64,000 bases of DNA from NCBI GenBank assembly GCA_017410145.1, contig JAFQRJ010000006.1:85062-149061 (forward strand). The letters are read 5' to 3'. This DNA comes from Tyzzerella sp. Lineage in GTDB: Bacteria; Bacillota; Clostridia; Lachnospirales; Lachnospiraceae. The notes under the pieces were generated by a model. The model did not search any database and was not told the origin of the DNA. It saw only the letters and a program-made list of their open reading frames with translations. Position numbers and translations under genes: made by a program. Of this stretch, positions 42,589-52,112 are shown in pieces (the first letter of the stretch is position 1; each line of letters opens with the position of its first letter).

Positions 42589-43329
42589 ATGATTCAAGAT
42601 TTACATTCACATACCTATTATTCCTTTTGTGGAGGGGATAAGCCGGAAGAAATAGTCGAAGCTGCCATTGCAGGAGGGATTGAGGTATTTGGGATAACTG
42701 ACCATAATTATGGAATAGGAAATGGAAGAAGGAATGTTTTTGCCGCTTCTAAGGTGAATGTAGCAGATGATTATGAGGGAACATTACTTCGTTATTTTGA
42801 TCATATAAATTTAATTAAGGAAAAATACGCAAATGATATTCGCATACTTCGCGGAATTGAAATTGCAACGTTAAAAGGGGAAAGGTATGCTTTGCCTGAC
42901 AATACAGACATTTCCTTTTTTGATTATTGTTTGATAGAACATATTGATTTGATGGAAGATTCCATTGCAAATGGTGAATTATTTTTATTTGCAAAAAGGT
43001 GTGGTTGCCCGGTAGGAATTGCACATACGGATATGTTTTCGTTCATTGCAAAACTGGGAGAAGAACCAATAAACTATTTCAAACGTATGGCACAAGCTAA
43101 TATTTTCTGGGAAATGAATGTGAGTTATGACAGTATTCATAATTATAGGCAGCACGCATACATGCTTGAATTTTTTGGAAATCAAGAACAACAGAAAATT
43201 ATAAGAGCATCGGGTGTACGGTTAAGTGTTGGTTTTGATGGCCATCGGGTTCAAGATTATTTACCGGAGAGAGTAGCCGAATATTGTAGGAAGATTACAG
43301 AGAAGGGTATTAAATTAGCATTTGAGTAG
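42589..43329 (+). CDS. PHP-domain metal-dependent phosphoesterase/hydrolase
   Basis: This 246-residue protein is a single PHP domain with a predicted three-metal site. The motifs are DLHSHTYYSFCGG (His-x-His), FGITDHNYG, RGIEI near residue 86, a His in DYCLIEHID, GIAHTDMFS and the final SVGFDGH. PHP proteins include histidinol phosphatase, polymerase exonucleases and nucleoside-phosphate esterases. AAAGGAG precedes the start. It lies 70 bases upstream of a DUF1015 gene, so it may belong to the DUF1015/CBM9-like/kinase-transferase run. The substrate is unknown; sugar phosphate is a guess. Confidence 0.85.
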   Translation: MIQDLHSHTYYSFCGGDKPEEIVEAAIAGGIEVFGITDHNYGIGNGRRNVFAASKVNVADDYEGTLLRYFDHINLIKEKYANDIRILRGIEIATLKGERYALPDNTDISFFDYCLIEHIDLMEDSIANGELFLFAKRCGCPVGIAHTDMFSFIAKLGEEPINYFKRMAQANIFWEMNVSYDSIHNYRQHAYMLEFFGNQEQQKIIRASGVRLSVGFDGHRVQDYLPERVAEYCRKITEKGIKLAFE

Positions 43330-43399
43330 GTATGAGAGTAATAAATATCATTGTGCCTGGAGTGAAAAACAACTGAATTGGTATAAGGAGAAAATAACC

Positions 43400-44635
43400 A
43401 TGTCAACTATTAACCCATTTGCAGCAATAAGACCAAGTAAGGAAAAGGCATCGCGCATCGCTGCTTTGCCTTATGATGTATATAATCGCGAGGAGGCGAG
43501 AAGGGAAGTGGAAAGGGAACCGCTTTCTTTTTTGCGTATCGATAGGGCGGAGACTCAGTTTCCGGTTGGCTTTGATATCTATGATGAAAAGGTGTACCAG
43601 AAGGCTCACGACATTTTGTGGGAGATGGTGGAGAATGGTGATTTCGTTACAGAGAATCAGGCATGCTATTATATTTATGAATTGACCATGAATGGTCGCG
43701 TACAAGATGGATTAGTAGCATGTGCATCCATAGATGATTATAAAAATGGAATCATCAAGGAACATGAGAAAACTCGCGAAGAAAAGGAACGAGATCGCAT
43801 CCGGCATGTAGATGCTTGCAATGCACAGACAGGCCCGATTTACCTAGCATATCGTGCGAATAAAGTCATTAATGAGATTATCGCGGCTAAGAAGCAAGAA
43901 GAACCGTTGTACGATTTTGCCTCAGAGGATGGCATTCGTCATCGGGTATTTCGAATTGACTGTAAAGAACAGATTCAGGACATCCGAAATGAATTTCAGA
44001 AGCTTGGTAAAATATACATAGCAGATGGGCATCACAGAGCGGCTTCGGCAGTAAAGGTTGGACTAAAAAGAAGAGAGCAAAAAGCTGATTTTGACGGAAC
44101 AGAAGAATTTAACTTCTTTCTTTCGGTTTTGTTTGCAGATGAGCAGCTGATGATCATGGATTATAACCGAGTGGTGAAGGACTTGAACGGCTACACACCG
44201 GAGCAGTTTCTGGAAAAAGTATCTAGTGTATTCGATGTAACATTAGACCAAAACACTGACCATCATCCAATGCAAAAGGGTGAGTTTTCCATGTATTTGG
44301 ATGGGAAATGGTATCGCTGCAAGGTGAAAGAGGCGGATAAGAGCGCACATCCGGTGGATGGATTGGATGTCTCAATATTACAGAATAAGTTACTTACACC
44401 GATTCTTGGAATTGGCGACCCGAGAATTGATACACGAATTGATTTTGTCGGCGGTATTCGCGGACTTGAGGAATTAGAACGAAGAGTGGCAGAAGATTGC
44501 AAAGTGGCATTTGCCATGTATCCAACTTCCATACAGGAGCTATTTAACGTTGCGGATGCGGGGCTTTTGATGCCACCGAAATCAACATGGTTTGAACCAA
44601 AGCTAAGAAGCGGTTTATTTATACACGAAATATAA
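43400..44635 (+). CDS. DUF1015 family protein with DGHHR motif
   Basis: This 411-residue cytoplasmic protein opens INPFAAIRPSKEKASRIAALPYDVYN, the usual DUF1015 start, and carries IYIADGHHRAASAVKVG near residue 210. The DGHHR element is shared with ParB/Srx-fold free serine kinases such as SerK and SbnI, so a kinase activity toward serine or a similar small hydroxyl compound is possible (inference from motif only). DUF1015 genes are often found near serine synthesis genes in clostridia, but none are here. ATG 43400 follows AAGGAG by 9 bases. The next gene begins 20 bases after the stop. Confidence 0.85.
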   Translation: MSTINPFAAIRPSKEKASRIAALPYDVYNREEARREVEREPLSFLRIDRAETQFPVGFDIYDEKVYQKAHDILWEMVENGDFVTENQACYYIYELTMNGRVQDGLVACASIDDYKNGIIKEHEKTREEKERDRIRHVDACNAQTGPIYLAYRANKVINEIIAAKKQEEPLYDFASEDGIRHRVFRIDCKEQIQDIRNEFQKLGKIYIADGHHRAASAVKVGLKRREQKADFDGTEEFNFFLSVLFADEQLMIMDYNRVVKDLNGYTPEQFLEKVSSVFDVTLDQNTDHHPMQKGEFSMYLDGKWYRCKVKEADKSAHPVDGLDVSILQNKLLTPILGIGDPRIDTRIDFVGGIRGLEELERRVAEDCKVAFAMYPTSIQELFNVADAGLLMPPKSTWFEPKLRSGLFIHEI

Positions 44636-44655
44636 AAAGAGAAGGAGAAAAAGAG

Positions 44656-45267
44656 ATGCAATATCAAGTAAAAAGAGTGGAAAGCAGAAATCAGATTGAG
44701 CAATGTGAGAAATTTGTAATTAACAACTATATGTGGAACAGCAAGCAGGAGCCAAAAGCATATGGCTGGATGGGATACATAGAAGGAGAAGGTTTATTTA
44801 TAAAAATGGTTTGTGAAGAGACAAACCCGGTTTGCAATTACAAGAACCACAAAGACCCGGTATACAAGGACAGTGCTATGGAAGTTTTTCTCGCATTTCC
44901 GGAAGGGGAAATTAGCAACGACTGTATGTATACCAACTTTGAAATTAATTCCCATGGTGCTATGCTTGCCAATTTTGGAGAGGGCAGACATGGGAGAAAG
45001 TTTATCACGGATGAACAGTATAAAGAGACGGGTGTAACATCTACGATAGAATCAGACAAATGGTTCTTTGAAGTGTTATTCCCGGAAAATTACTTAAATG
45101 AGATCTGTGATTTTGGTGCAATCAAAGCAGGAAAGGAATTCTATTGCAATTTCTACAAGATTGCAGAAACAGAGGAAATTCAGCATTTCGGAAGTTTTTC
45201 TCCGATTGAGAGTGCGACACCAAACTTCCATTTACCGGTGTGCTTTGCGAAAGCAATAATTGTATAA
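44656..45267 (+). CDS. CBM9-like carbohydrate-binding family protein
   Basis: This 203-residue protein resembles family 9-type carbohydrate-binding domains. Visible pieces are a WMGYIEGEGLFIKMVCEE strand region, the central DPVYKDSAMEVFLAFPEG and YTNFEINSHGAMLANFGEGR, and a late WFFEVLFPENYL. It lacks a signal peptide, so it is probably intracellular, which is unusual for a sugar-binding module without an enzyme. AAGGAG lies 9 bases before the start. It sits between DUF1015 and the kinase-nucleotidyltransferase fusion, which suggests a role in sugar handling, but no catalytic site is apparent. Confidence 0.7.
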   Translation: MQYQVKRVESRNQIEQCEKFVINNYMWNSKQEPKAYGWMGYIEGEGLFIKMVCEETNPVCNYKNHKDPVYKDSAMEVFLAFPEGEISNDCMYTNFEINSHGAMLANFGEGRHGRKFITDEQYKETGVTSTIESDKWFFEVLFPENYLNEICDFGAIKAGKEFYCNFYKIAETEEIQHFGSFSPIESATPNFHLPVCFAKAIIV

Positions 45268-45311
45268 AAACTTGTACGAAAAGAACAAAGAAAAGTAAAT
45301 GCTTCACATGG

Positions 45312-45317
45312 TATAAT
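45312..45317 (+). promoter_or_regulatory. extended -10 promoter before the kinase-nucleotidyltransferase fusion gene
   Basis: TATAAT is preceded by TGG (extended -10) about 60 bases before the start codon. No -35 is found at the right distance. Confidence 0.45.
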
Positions 45318-45377
45318 ATTGGCAGATGTTATATGCGAAGTTATTTGTAGCAAACGTCAAACAAGGAGGATGATACA

Positions 45378-47396
45378 ATGAAGAAACCGGTATTGGTGAT
45401 TATGGCGGCTGGTATGGGAAGTCGCTATGGCGGATTAAAACAGATTGACCCAATTGATGCGACAGGGCATATTATTATGGACTTTTCCATTTTTGATGCA
45501 AAACGTGCAGGCTTTGAAAAGGTTGTATTTATTATTAAGAAAGAAAATGAAGCAGATTTCAAAGAGGCAATCGGAGATCGCATTGGCAAGTATATTGATG
45601 TAGAGTATGCATATCAGGATTTACATAATATTCCGAAAGGGTTTGAAGTTCCTGAAGGCAGAGTAAAGCCTTGGGGAACAGCGCACGCAGTGCTAAGTGC
45701 AATTGATTTGATTGACGGTCCGTTTGTGGTAATCAATGCGGATGACTATTATGGACGTGATGCATTCCAGAAGATTTACGATTTCTTATCTACACATGAG
45801 GATGATGAAAAGTATCGTTATGCTATGGTTGGGTATCGCCTGGAAAATACATTGACAGAGAATGGTCATGTGGCACGTGGTGTCTGCACGCTGGATGAAA
45901 ATGATTATCTGGTGAAGGTAGAAGAACGCACCCGTATTGAAAAGAAGGATGACGGAGCTGCCTATACAGAGGATGATGGGGCAACATGGATTCCATTACC
46001 TATGGATAGTGTGGTATCTATGAATATGTGGGGATTTTCTGCAAGCTTCTTGCAGGAGATAAAAAAAGGATTTGCTGCATTTATGGAAGAGGGCTTAAAG
46101 AACAATCCATTAAAATGTGAATATTTCCTTCCAACGGTTGTCAGCAATTTATTAGCCGAGAATCGTGCAACTGTAACGGTTCTGACTTCACAGGACAAAT
46201 GGTTTGGCGTGACATACAAAGAAGACAAGCCGGTTGTTGTAGCTGCTATTCAAAATATGAAGGATAATGGAATTTATCCGGAGGAAGTATGGTGTACAAG
46301 AAGCGAGGCGTTGTCTGCATTTCCGTTTGGTGGTGCAGTAGTAAGTGCAACTCGTTATGGAAGTGGTCATATTAATGATACATTTTTAGTTAGAATCCAG
46401 AAGGAAGACGGCACCGGAGGACGTGCAATTTTACAGCGCATGAATACAAATATTTTCACCAAGCCGGTAGAACTGATGGAGAATGTTTTGGGTGTTACCT
46501 CTTTCTTGCGTGAGAGAATCATGGAAAATGGTGGCAACCCTGACAGAGAAACGTTGACCGTAATTTCGACGAAAGAAGGAAGTCCGTATTTCGTGGATTC
46601 TGAAGGTGGTTATTGGAGAGCATATCTTTTTATTGAAGATGCAACCAGTTATGATAAAGTGGAAAATCCGGAGGATTTTTATCAGAGCGCATTGGCGTTT
46701 GGCAACTTCCAGCGTTTGCTTGCAGATTATCCGGCTGAAACACTTCATGAGACCATTCAAGGTTTCCATGATACAAAGGCACGTTTTGAGGTGTTTAAAA
46801 AGGCCATTGCTGATGATGTGTGTGGTCGCGCAGCTTCTGTAAAAGCAGAGATTGATTTCTATCTTTCACAAGAGGATACGGCAAATGTATTTGGGGATAT
46901 GCTGGCAAAAGGTGAATTGCCACTTCGTGTGACACACAATGACACGAAACTCAACAACATCATGATTGATGACGAAACACACAAGGGTATCTGCGTGATT
47001 GACCTCGATACAGTTATGCCGGGACTTGCTATGAATGATTTTGGTGATTCCATTCGTTTTGGAGCAAGTACAGCCGCAGAGGATGAGACAGACCTTGATA
47101 AAGTATGGTGTGACATGGAACTGTTTGAGTTGTATGCAAAAGGTTTCATTGAAGGCTGCGATGGTAAGCTTACAGAAAAGGAAATCGAATTACTTCCAAT
47201 GGGGGCAAAAGTAATGACCTTCGAATGTGGTATGCGTTTCTTAACAGATTATTTGCAGGGAGATACTTATTTCAAAATTCACAGAGAGCATCACAATCTG
47301 GACCGTGCACGTACCCAGATGAAACTGGTACAAGACATGGAAATGAAATGGGAAGAGATGAACGCCATTGTAAAGAGACTGAGCAGTACAATTTAG
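45378..47396 (+). CDS. bifunctional nucleotidyltransferase / NahK-like sugar 1-kinase fusion
   Basis: This 672-residue protein joins two enzymes. Residues 1 to about 300 are a sugar-phosphate nucleotidyltransferase (VIMAAGMGSRYGGLKQIDPI, then VINADDYYGRDAFQKI near 117). Residues about 310-672 are a phosphotransferase of the APH/choline-kinase fold that resembles N-acetylhexosamine 1-kinase (NahK): ATRYGSGHINDTFLVRI, LQRMNTNIFTKPVELMEN, catalytic HNDTKLNNIMID (His-Asn-Asp 520-522) and metal-binding CVIDLDTVMPG (Asp 542 and 544). The order would let it phosphorylate a free sugar at C1 and then activate it to a nucleotide sugar, like the fucose enzyme FKP but with unrelated kinase parts. AAGGAGG lies 8 bases before the start. 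Sugar and nucleotide are not known. Confidence 0.85.
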   Translation: MKKPVLVIMAAGMGSRYGGLKQIDPIDATGHIIMDFSIFDAKRAGFEKVVFIIKKENEADFKEAIGDRIGKYIDVEYAYQDLHNIPKGFEVPEGRVKPWGTAHAVLSAIDLIDGPFVVINADDYYGRDAFQKIYDFLSTHEDDEKYRYAMVGYRLENTLTENGHVARGVCTLDENDYLVKVEERTRIEKKDDGAAYTEDDGATWIPLPMDSVVSMNMWGFSASFLQEIKKGFAAFMEEGLKNNPLKCEYFLPTVVSNLLAENRATVTVLTSQDKWFGVTYKEDKPVVVAAIQNMKDNGIYPEEVWCTRSEALSAFPFGGAVVSATRYGSGHINDTFLVRIQKEDGTGGRAILQRMNTNIFTKPVELMENVLGVTSFLRERIMENGGNPDRETLTVISTKEGSPYFVDSEGGYWRAYLFIEDATSYDKVENPEDFYQSALAFGNFQRLLADYPAETLHETIQGFHDTKARFEVFKKAIADDVCGRAASVKAEIDFYLSQEDTANVFGDMLAKGELPLRVTHNDTKLNNIMIDDETHKGICVIDLDTVMPGLAMNDFGDSIRFGASTAAEDETDLDKVWCDMELFELYAKGFIEGCDGKLTEKEIELLPMGAKVMTFECGMRFLTDYLQGDTYFKIHREHHNLDRARTQMKLVQDMEMKWEEMNAIVKRLSSTI

Positions 47397-47410
47397 TAGA
47401 GAGTATGATA

Positions 47411-47440
47411 AAGGGGATGTGGTTATTACCGCATCCCCTT
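47411..47440. terminator. long hairpin between fusion gene and argG
   Basis: AAGGGGATGTGGT pairs with ACCGCATCCCCTT (one G-T pair) around TATT. The T tail is poor on the + side, but the stem is long enough to stop convergent transcription. Confidence 0.6.
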
Positions 47441-47465
47441 AAATAGTGTTTCTACAACAAGTATT

Positions 47466-48692
47466 TTATTTCTCATTTGCTTTCACTTCAGCCAATTTCA
47501 TTGCACGAACTTTTAATGGAAGTCCGAATAGTGTAATGAATCCGTCTGCGTCGTGGTGGTCATACATATCACCGGTTGTAAAGCTTGCAAGTGATTCATT
47601 GTATAAAGAATATGGAGAAGTAGTACCGGCTTTGATGATATTGCCTTTGTAAAGTTTGAATTTTACTTCACCCGTCACATATTCTTGTGTTGATTTTACA
47701 AATGCTCTTACTGCATCGCAAAGTGGTGTGAACCATTTTCCTTCGTAGACGATTTGAGCAAGTTTGTTACCCATATCTTTTTTTACATCCATAGTAGCGC
47801 GGTCTAATACCAGTTCTTCCAATTGTTGGTGAGCTTCCATAAGAATTGTTCCGCCCGGTGTTTCATATACACCACGAGATTTCATACCAACCACACGGTT
47901 TTCTACGATATCGATGATACCGATACCATGTTTTCCACCAAGGATGTTTAATTTCTTGATAATGTCTGAAACTTTCATTTTTTCGCCGTTGAGAGAAGTA
48001 GGGATACCTTTCTCAAATGTCATAGTTATGTATTCCCCTTCATCCGGAGCCTTTTCAGGAGAAACACTAAGCACCAACAAGTGGTCGTAGTTTGGTTCCT
48101 GACTTGGGTCTTCCAATTCCAAACCTTCGTGGCTGATATGCCATAGGTTTCTGTCACGGCTGTAGCTGTGGCTTGCATCAAATGGCAGGTCAATGCCGTG
48201 TGCCTTACAGTATTCGATTTCATCTTCACGAGACTGCATGGTCCAGATGTCTGTCATTCTCCAAGGAGCGATAATTTTGATATCCGGTGCCAATGCCTTA
48301 ATACCAAGTTCGAAACGAATTTGGTCATTTCCTTTACCGGTAGCACCATGGCAAATAGCAACAGCGCCTTCTTTTCTTGCGATCTCAACCAATCGTTTTG
48401 CGATAACCGGACGAGCCATGGATGTACCAAGCAAGTATTTGTTTTCATATACAGCATTTGCCTGTACGCAAGGTACAATATAGTCATCACAGAATTCATC
48501 TACAATATCTTCAATATATAATTTAGAAGCACCGGATAATCTTGCACGTTCATGAAGCCCTTCCAGTTCTTCGCCCTGTCCGCAGTCGATACAGCAGCAG
48601 ATAACTTCATAATCAAAATTTTCCTTTAGCCAAGGGATGATGGCTGTGGTGTCAAGACCACCGGAATATGCTAAAACAACTTTTTCTTTCAT
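47466..48692 (-). CDS. argG: argininosuccinate synthase
   Basis: This 408-residue enzyme joins citrulline and aspartate with ATP. The N-type ATP pyrophosphatase P-loop is [18 protein letters not shown]. Other family pieces are [19 protein letters not shown] and [20 protein letters not shown], and the end carries [10 protein letters not shown]. It is on the reverse strand, divergent from argC, with ArgR-like boxes between, so it should be repressed by arginine together with argCJBD. argH is not in the window. Confidence 0.97.
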   Translation of the reverse strand: MKEKVVLAYSGGLDTTAIIPWLKENFDYEVICCCIDCGQGEELEGLHERARLSGASKLYIEDIVDEFCDDYIVPCVQANAVYENKYLLGTSMARPVIAKRLVEIARKEGAVAICHGATGKGNDQIRFELGIKALAPDIKIIAPWRMTDIWTMQSREDEIEYCKAHGIDLPFDASHSYSRDRNLWHISHEGLELEDPSQEPNYDHLLVLSVSPEKAPDEGEYITMTFEKGIPTSLNGEKMKVSDIIKKLNILGGKHGIGIIDIVENRVVGMKSRGVYETPGGTILMEAHQQLEELVLDRATMDVKKDMGNKLAQIVYEGKWFTPLCDAVRAFVKSTQEYVTGEVKFKLYKGNIIKAGTTSPYSLYNESLASFTTGDMYDHHDADGFITLFGLPLKVRAMKLAEVKANEK

Positions 48693-48735
48693 AATATATG
48701 CCTCCTAAAAATTCGTTTTTGTAATCAATATGCAC

Positions 48736-48764
48736 ACTATACTCCTAATTTTGCATAAAATCAA
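48736..48764 (-). promoter_or_regulatory. promoter of argG
   Basis: On the reverse strand, TTGATT and TATAGT are separated by 17 bases. A TGCATAAAATCA sequence, half of an ARG-box-like element, overlaps the -35. Confidence 0.6.
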
Positions 48765-48772
48765 GAGAAAAA

Positions 48773-48786
48773 TGAAAATTTATGCA
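48773..48786. promoter_or_regulatory. ArgR operator-like box between argG and argC
   Basis: TGAAAATTTATGCA matches the ARG-box pattern TGAATNNNNATTCA in its outer bases. It lies just upstream of the argG promoter. Confidence 0.45.
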
Positions 48787-48861
48787 TGAAAATTTACATT
48801 TATATGAAAAAGTAATATAAAACGGGTTGCAATATAGATAAAAACTGTGTAAAATTAACTA

Positions 48862-48890
48862 TTGAATAATATGCACAACATGTGTATAAT
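48862..48890 (+). promoter_or_regulatory. promoter of argCJBD
   Basis: TTGAAT and a perfect TATAAT are separated by 17 bases, ending about 30 bases before the argC start. Confidence 0.75.
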
Positions 48891-48896
48891 TATGCA
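48863..48896. promoter_or_regulatory. pair of ArgR boxes over the argC promoter
   Basis: TGAATAATATGCA (48863-48875) covers the -35 and TGTATAATTATGCA (48883-48896) covers the -10. Both fit the ARG box, so ArgR bound here would block RNA polymerase when arginine is high. Confidence 0.65.
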
Positions 48897-48922
48897 ATAT
48901 AAAAATACGAGGTAGGGTTACG

Positions 48923-49963
48923 ATGATTAAAGCAGGTATTATTGGTGCAACCGGCTATGCCGGCGGCGAATTAGTCAGAATTTTAATGGGACATAAAGAG
49001 GTTGAGATCAAATGGTATGGTTCCAGAAGTTACATAGATAAGAAATATTATGAAGTGTATCAGAATATGTTTCAGATAGTCGATGATGTTTGTCTTGACG
49101 ACAATATAGAAGCGTTAGCAGAGCAAGTGGATGTGATTTTCACAGCTACACCGCAAGGCTTTCTTGCTTCCCTATTAAATGAAGATATTTTATCAAAAGT
49201 GAAAATCGTGGATTTGAGTGCAGACTATCGCATCAAGGATGTTGCAACTTATGAAGCGTGGTACAAAATTCAGCACAAGAGTCCGCAGTTTATAGAGGAA
49301 GCTGTTTATGGTTTGTGTGAAGTAAATCGTGAGGATGTAAAGAAGGCAAGATTAGTTGCGAACCCGGGGTGTTATACAACTTGCTCTATATTAACCATTT
49401 ATCCGTTGGCAAAGGAAGGTTTGATTGACATGAGTAGTATTATTATTGATGCGAAATCAGGAACCTCCGGAGCGGGACGCGGTGCAAAGGTAGACAATCT
49501 GTACTGTGAAGTCAATGAGAACATCAAGGCATATGGGGTAGCATCTCACAGACATACTCCGGAGATTGAGGAACAGTTGGGATATGCCTCCGGAGAAAAT
49601 GTGGTCTTAAATTTCACTCCACATTTAGTACCGATGAATCGCGGAATTTTGGCAACTGCATATGCAAACTTAAAACCGAGTGTAACAGAGGACATGGTAA
49701 GAGCCGCATATGATGAATATTATAAAGAAGAAAAATTTGTCCGGGTATTAGATAAAGGCCTTTGCCCACAGACTAAATGGGTGGAAGGCAGCAATTATGT
49801 GGATGTGAATTTTGTGATTGACAATCGCACCAACCGTGTTATTATGATGGGAGCGATTGATAACCTTGTAAAAGGAGCAGCAGGCCAGGCGGTTCAGAAT
49901 ATGAACCTTATGTTTGGTTTGCCGGAGACAGAAGGATTGAATCTGGTTCCAATGTTTCCATAA
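48923..49963 (+). CDS. argC: N-acetyl-gamma-glutamyl-phosphate reductase
   Basis: This 346-residue NADPH enzyme makes N-acetylglutamate semialdehyde. The Rossmann motif is AGIIGATGYAGGELVRIL, the active-site Cys lies in VANPGCYTT (about 150), and GTSGAGRGAK and FTPHLVPMNRGI are family signatures. It opens the argCJBD operon; the argJ start codon lies 33 bases after its stop. Confidence 0.98.
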   Translation: MIKAGIIGATGYAGGELVRILMGHKEVEIKWYGSRSYIDKKYYEVYQNMFQIVDDVCLDDNIEALAEQVDVIFTATPQGFLASLLNEDILSKVKIVDLSADYRIKDVATYEAWYKIQHKSPQFIEEAVYGLCEVNREDVKKARLVANPGCYTTCSILTIYPLAKEGLIDMSSIIIDAKSGTSGAGRGAKVDNLYCEVNENIKAYGVASHRHTPEIEEQLGYASGENVVLNFTPHLVPMNRGILATAYANLKPSVTEDMVRAAYDEYYKEEKFVRVLDKGLCPQTKWVEGSNYVDVNFVIDNRTNRVIMMGAIDNLVKGAAGQAVQNMNLMFGLPETEGLNLVPMFP

Positions 49964-49996
49964 GAACAGGTAGCAGAAATTTGTGGAGGAATGGAT

Positions 49997-51220
49997 ATGA
50001 ATAAAATAGATGGAGGCGTTACGGCGGCTAAGGGTTTTGAAGCAGCAGGAGTGGCGTCAGGTATTCGTAAGAAAGGGCGCTTGGATATGGCGATTGTTTA
50101 TAGTCAAAAGCCATGTCAGGTAGCAGGTGCATTTACAACCAATGTGGTGAAAGCAGCACCTGTAAAATGGGATCAAAAGATTGTGAAAGAAAGTGCTTAC
50201 GCACAGGCAGTTGTGGTGAACTCAGGGATTGCCAATGCATGCACCGGAGCGGAAGGCTATGGATACTGTCAGGAAACAGCAGAAACAATGAGTGATGCCC
50301 TTGGAATTCCAGTAGATGCGGTATTAGTTGGCTCTACCGGTGTTATCGGTATGCAGCTTCCGATGGATAAGATTAAGACGGGCGTAGAACAGTTAGTGGA
50401 AGTGAAAAACGCATCTATCGAGGCTGGTACGGCAGCTGCTCAGGCGATTATGACAACGGATACTTGCAAAAAGGAGATTGCCCTGCAGGTTGAGATTGGC
50501 GAGGTGACGGTTACCATTGGCGGTATGGCTAAGGGTTCAGGTATGATTCATCCAAATATGTGTACCATGCTCAGCTTTATCACAACGGATGCGGCTATTT
50601 CTAAGTCAGCACTTCAAAAAGCTTTAAGCGCAGACGTAGAGGACACATATAACATGATTTCTGTAGATGGAGATACCTCTACCAATGATACGGTGTTAGT
50701 GCTAGCAAATGGAATGGCAGGAAACCAAGAGATTGTGGAAGGCACAGCAGAGTATGAAATCTTTGCGAAGGGTCTCCGTGAAGTGAATGAATATCTGGCA
50801 AAACAGATGGCAGGAGATGGAGAAGGTGCAACCGCACTTTTTGAAGTCAATGTGATTGGTGCCGAGACGAAGGAGCAAGCGAAGATTTTAAGTAAGTCCA
50901 TCGCATGTTCCAACCTTGTAAAAACAGCAATTGCAGGCCATGATGCAAACTGGGGACGTATTATCTGTGCCATGGGATACTCGGGCGCACAGTTTGACCC
51001 GGAAAAGGTGGATTTGTTCTTTGAAAGCAAGGCAGGCAAGATTCAGATAACAGAGAATGGCGTTGCGTTGAACTACAGTGAAGAAAAGGCAACGGAGATT
51101 TTGTCACAGGAAGTAGTAATTGCAACGGCAGACATTAAAATGGGAAATGAAAAAGCAACTGCATGGGGATGCGATTTAACACACGGATATATCAGCATCA
51201 ATGCAGATTATAGGAGCTAG
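49997..51220 (+). CDS. argJ: bifunctional ornithine acetyltransferase / N-acetylglutamate synthase
   Basis: This 407-residue enzyme recycles the acetyl group from acetylornithine to glutamate. It is made as a precursor that cleaves itself in two before the threonine in [16 protein letters not shown] (about residue 187). Usually the residue before Thr is Ala; here it is Cys. Other motifs are [12 protein letters not shown] near 72-83 and NTFLC-like [13 protein letters not shown] near 220. ATG 49997 has GGAGGA 6 bases upstream; ATG 49991 directly abuts that site. Its presence means the recycling form of arginine synthesis. Confidence 0.97.
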   Translation: MNKIDGGVTAAKGFEAAGVASGIRKKGRLDMAIVYSQKPCQVAGAFTTNVVKAAPVKWDQKIVKESAYAQAVVVNSGIANACTGAEGYGYCQETAETMSDALGIPVDAVLVGSTGVIGMQLPMDKIKTGVEQLVEVKNASIEAGTAAAQAIMTTDTCKKEIALQVEIGEVTVTIGGMAKGSGMIHPNMCTMLSFITTDAAISKSALQKALSADVEDTYNMISVDGDTSTNDTVLVLANGMAGNQEIVEGTAEYEIFAKGLREVNEYLAKQMAGDGEGATALFEVNVIGAETKEQAKILSKSIACSNLVKTAIAGHDANWGRIICAMGYSGAQFDPEKVDLFFESKAGKIQITENGVALNYSEEKATEILSQEVVIATADIKMGNEKATAWGCDLTHGYISINADYRS

Positions 51221-51222
51221 TT

Positions 51223-52104
51223 ATGGATCAGAAATTAGAAAAATATTTAAGCAAGGCAGAGGTTTTAATTGAAGCCCTTCCTTATATCCAAAGATTTAAT
51301 CGAAAAGTAATTGTAGTAAAATACGGCGGAAGTGCCATGGTAGATGAGGAGTTAAAACGCAGAGTGATCCAGGATGTGACACTTCTGAAGTTAGTAGGGT
51401 TTAAACCGATTATCGTGCATGGCGGTGGCAAGGAAATCAGTAGTATGGTTTCCCGTCTGGGAATGGAGCCAAAATTTATCAATGGGTTGCGTGTGACAGA
51501 TGAGGCGACCATGGAGATTGCAGAGATGGTGCTTTGTAAAGTAAACAAAAGCTTGGTTCAACTGGTGGAATCCTTGGGCGTGCGTGCCATTGGAATCAGT
51601 GGCAAGGATGGTGCACTTCTCAAAGTAAACAAAAAGTATTCCAACGGGGAAGATATTGGATTCGTGGGAGATGTGAAGGATGTAAACGCACAGATTCTGT
51701 GGGATTTGTTAGAAAAAGATTTCTTGCCGATTGTTTGTCCGATTGGCATGGATGATGATTACAATACATATAACATTAATGCGGACGATGCAGCATGTGC
51801 CATTGCGCAGGCAATGCAGGCGGAAAAATTGGCATTCCTTACAGATATTGAAGGAGTTTATAAAGACCCGAAAGACCCGGAAACATTAATTCCGGTATTA
51901 CCTATCTCAGAAGCAGAAAAACTGATTGACGAAGGTTACATTGGTGGGGGTATGCTTCCGAAGATTCAAAATTGTATTGATGCAGTCAATAGTGGTGTTT
52001 CCAAGGTGCATATTTTAGACGGTCGTATTCCACATTGTCTATTGTTGGAAATTTTTACAAACAAAGGTATTGGTACTGCAATTTTAAAGGATGATGGAAA
52101 GTAG
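51223..52104 (+). CDS. argB: acetylglutamate kinase
   Basis: This 293-residue kinase phosphorylates N-acetylglutamate. It starts 2 bases after the argJ stop. Motifs: VVKYGGSAM near residue 29, [10 protein letters not shown] near 64, [12 protein letters not shown] near 123 and [14 protein letters not shown] near 185, then [10 protein letters not shown]. The long N-terminal helix ([15 protein letters not shown]) is the feature of arginine-inhibited hexameric kinases, so feedback control by arginine is likely. Confidence 0.98.
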   Translation: MDQKLEKYLSKAEVLIEALPYIQRFNRKVIVVKYGGSAMVDEELKRRVIQDVTLLKLVGFKPIIVHGGGKEISSMVSRLGMEPKFINGLRVTDEATMEIAEMVLCKVNKSLVQLVESLGVRAIGISGKDGALLKVNKKYSNGEDIGFVGDVKDVNAQILWDLLEKDFLPIVCPIGMDDDYNTYNINADDAACAIAQAMQAEKLAFLTDIEGVYKDPKDPETLIPVLPISEAEKLIDEGYIGGGMLPKIQNCIDAVNSGVSKVHILDGRIPHCLLLEIFTNKGIGTAILKDDGK

Positions 52105-52112
52105 GTTATATC

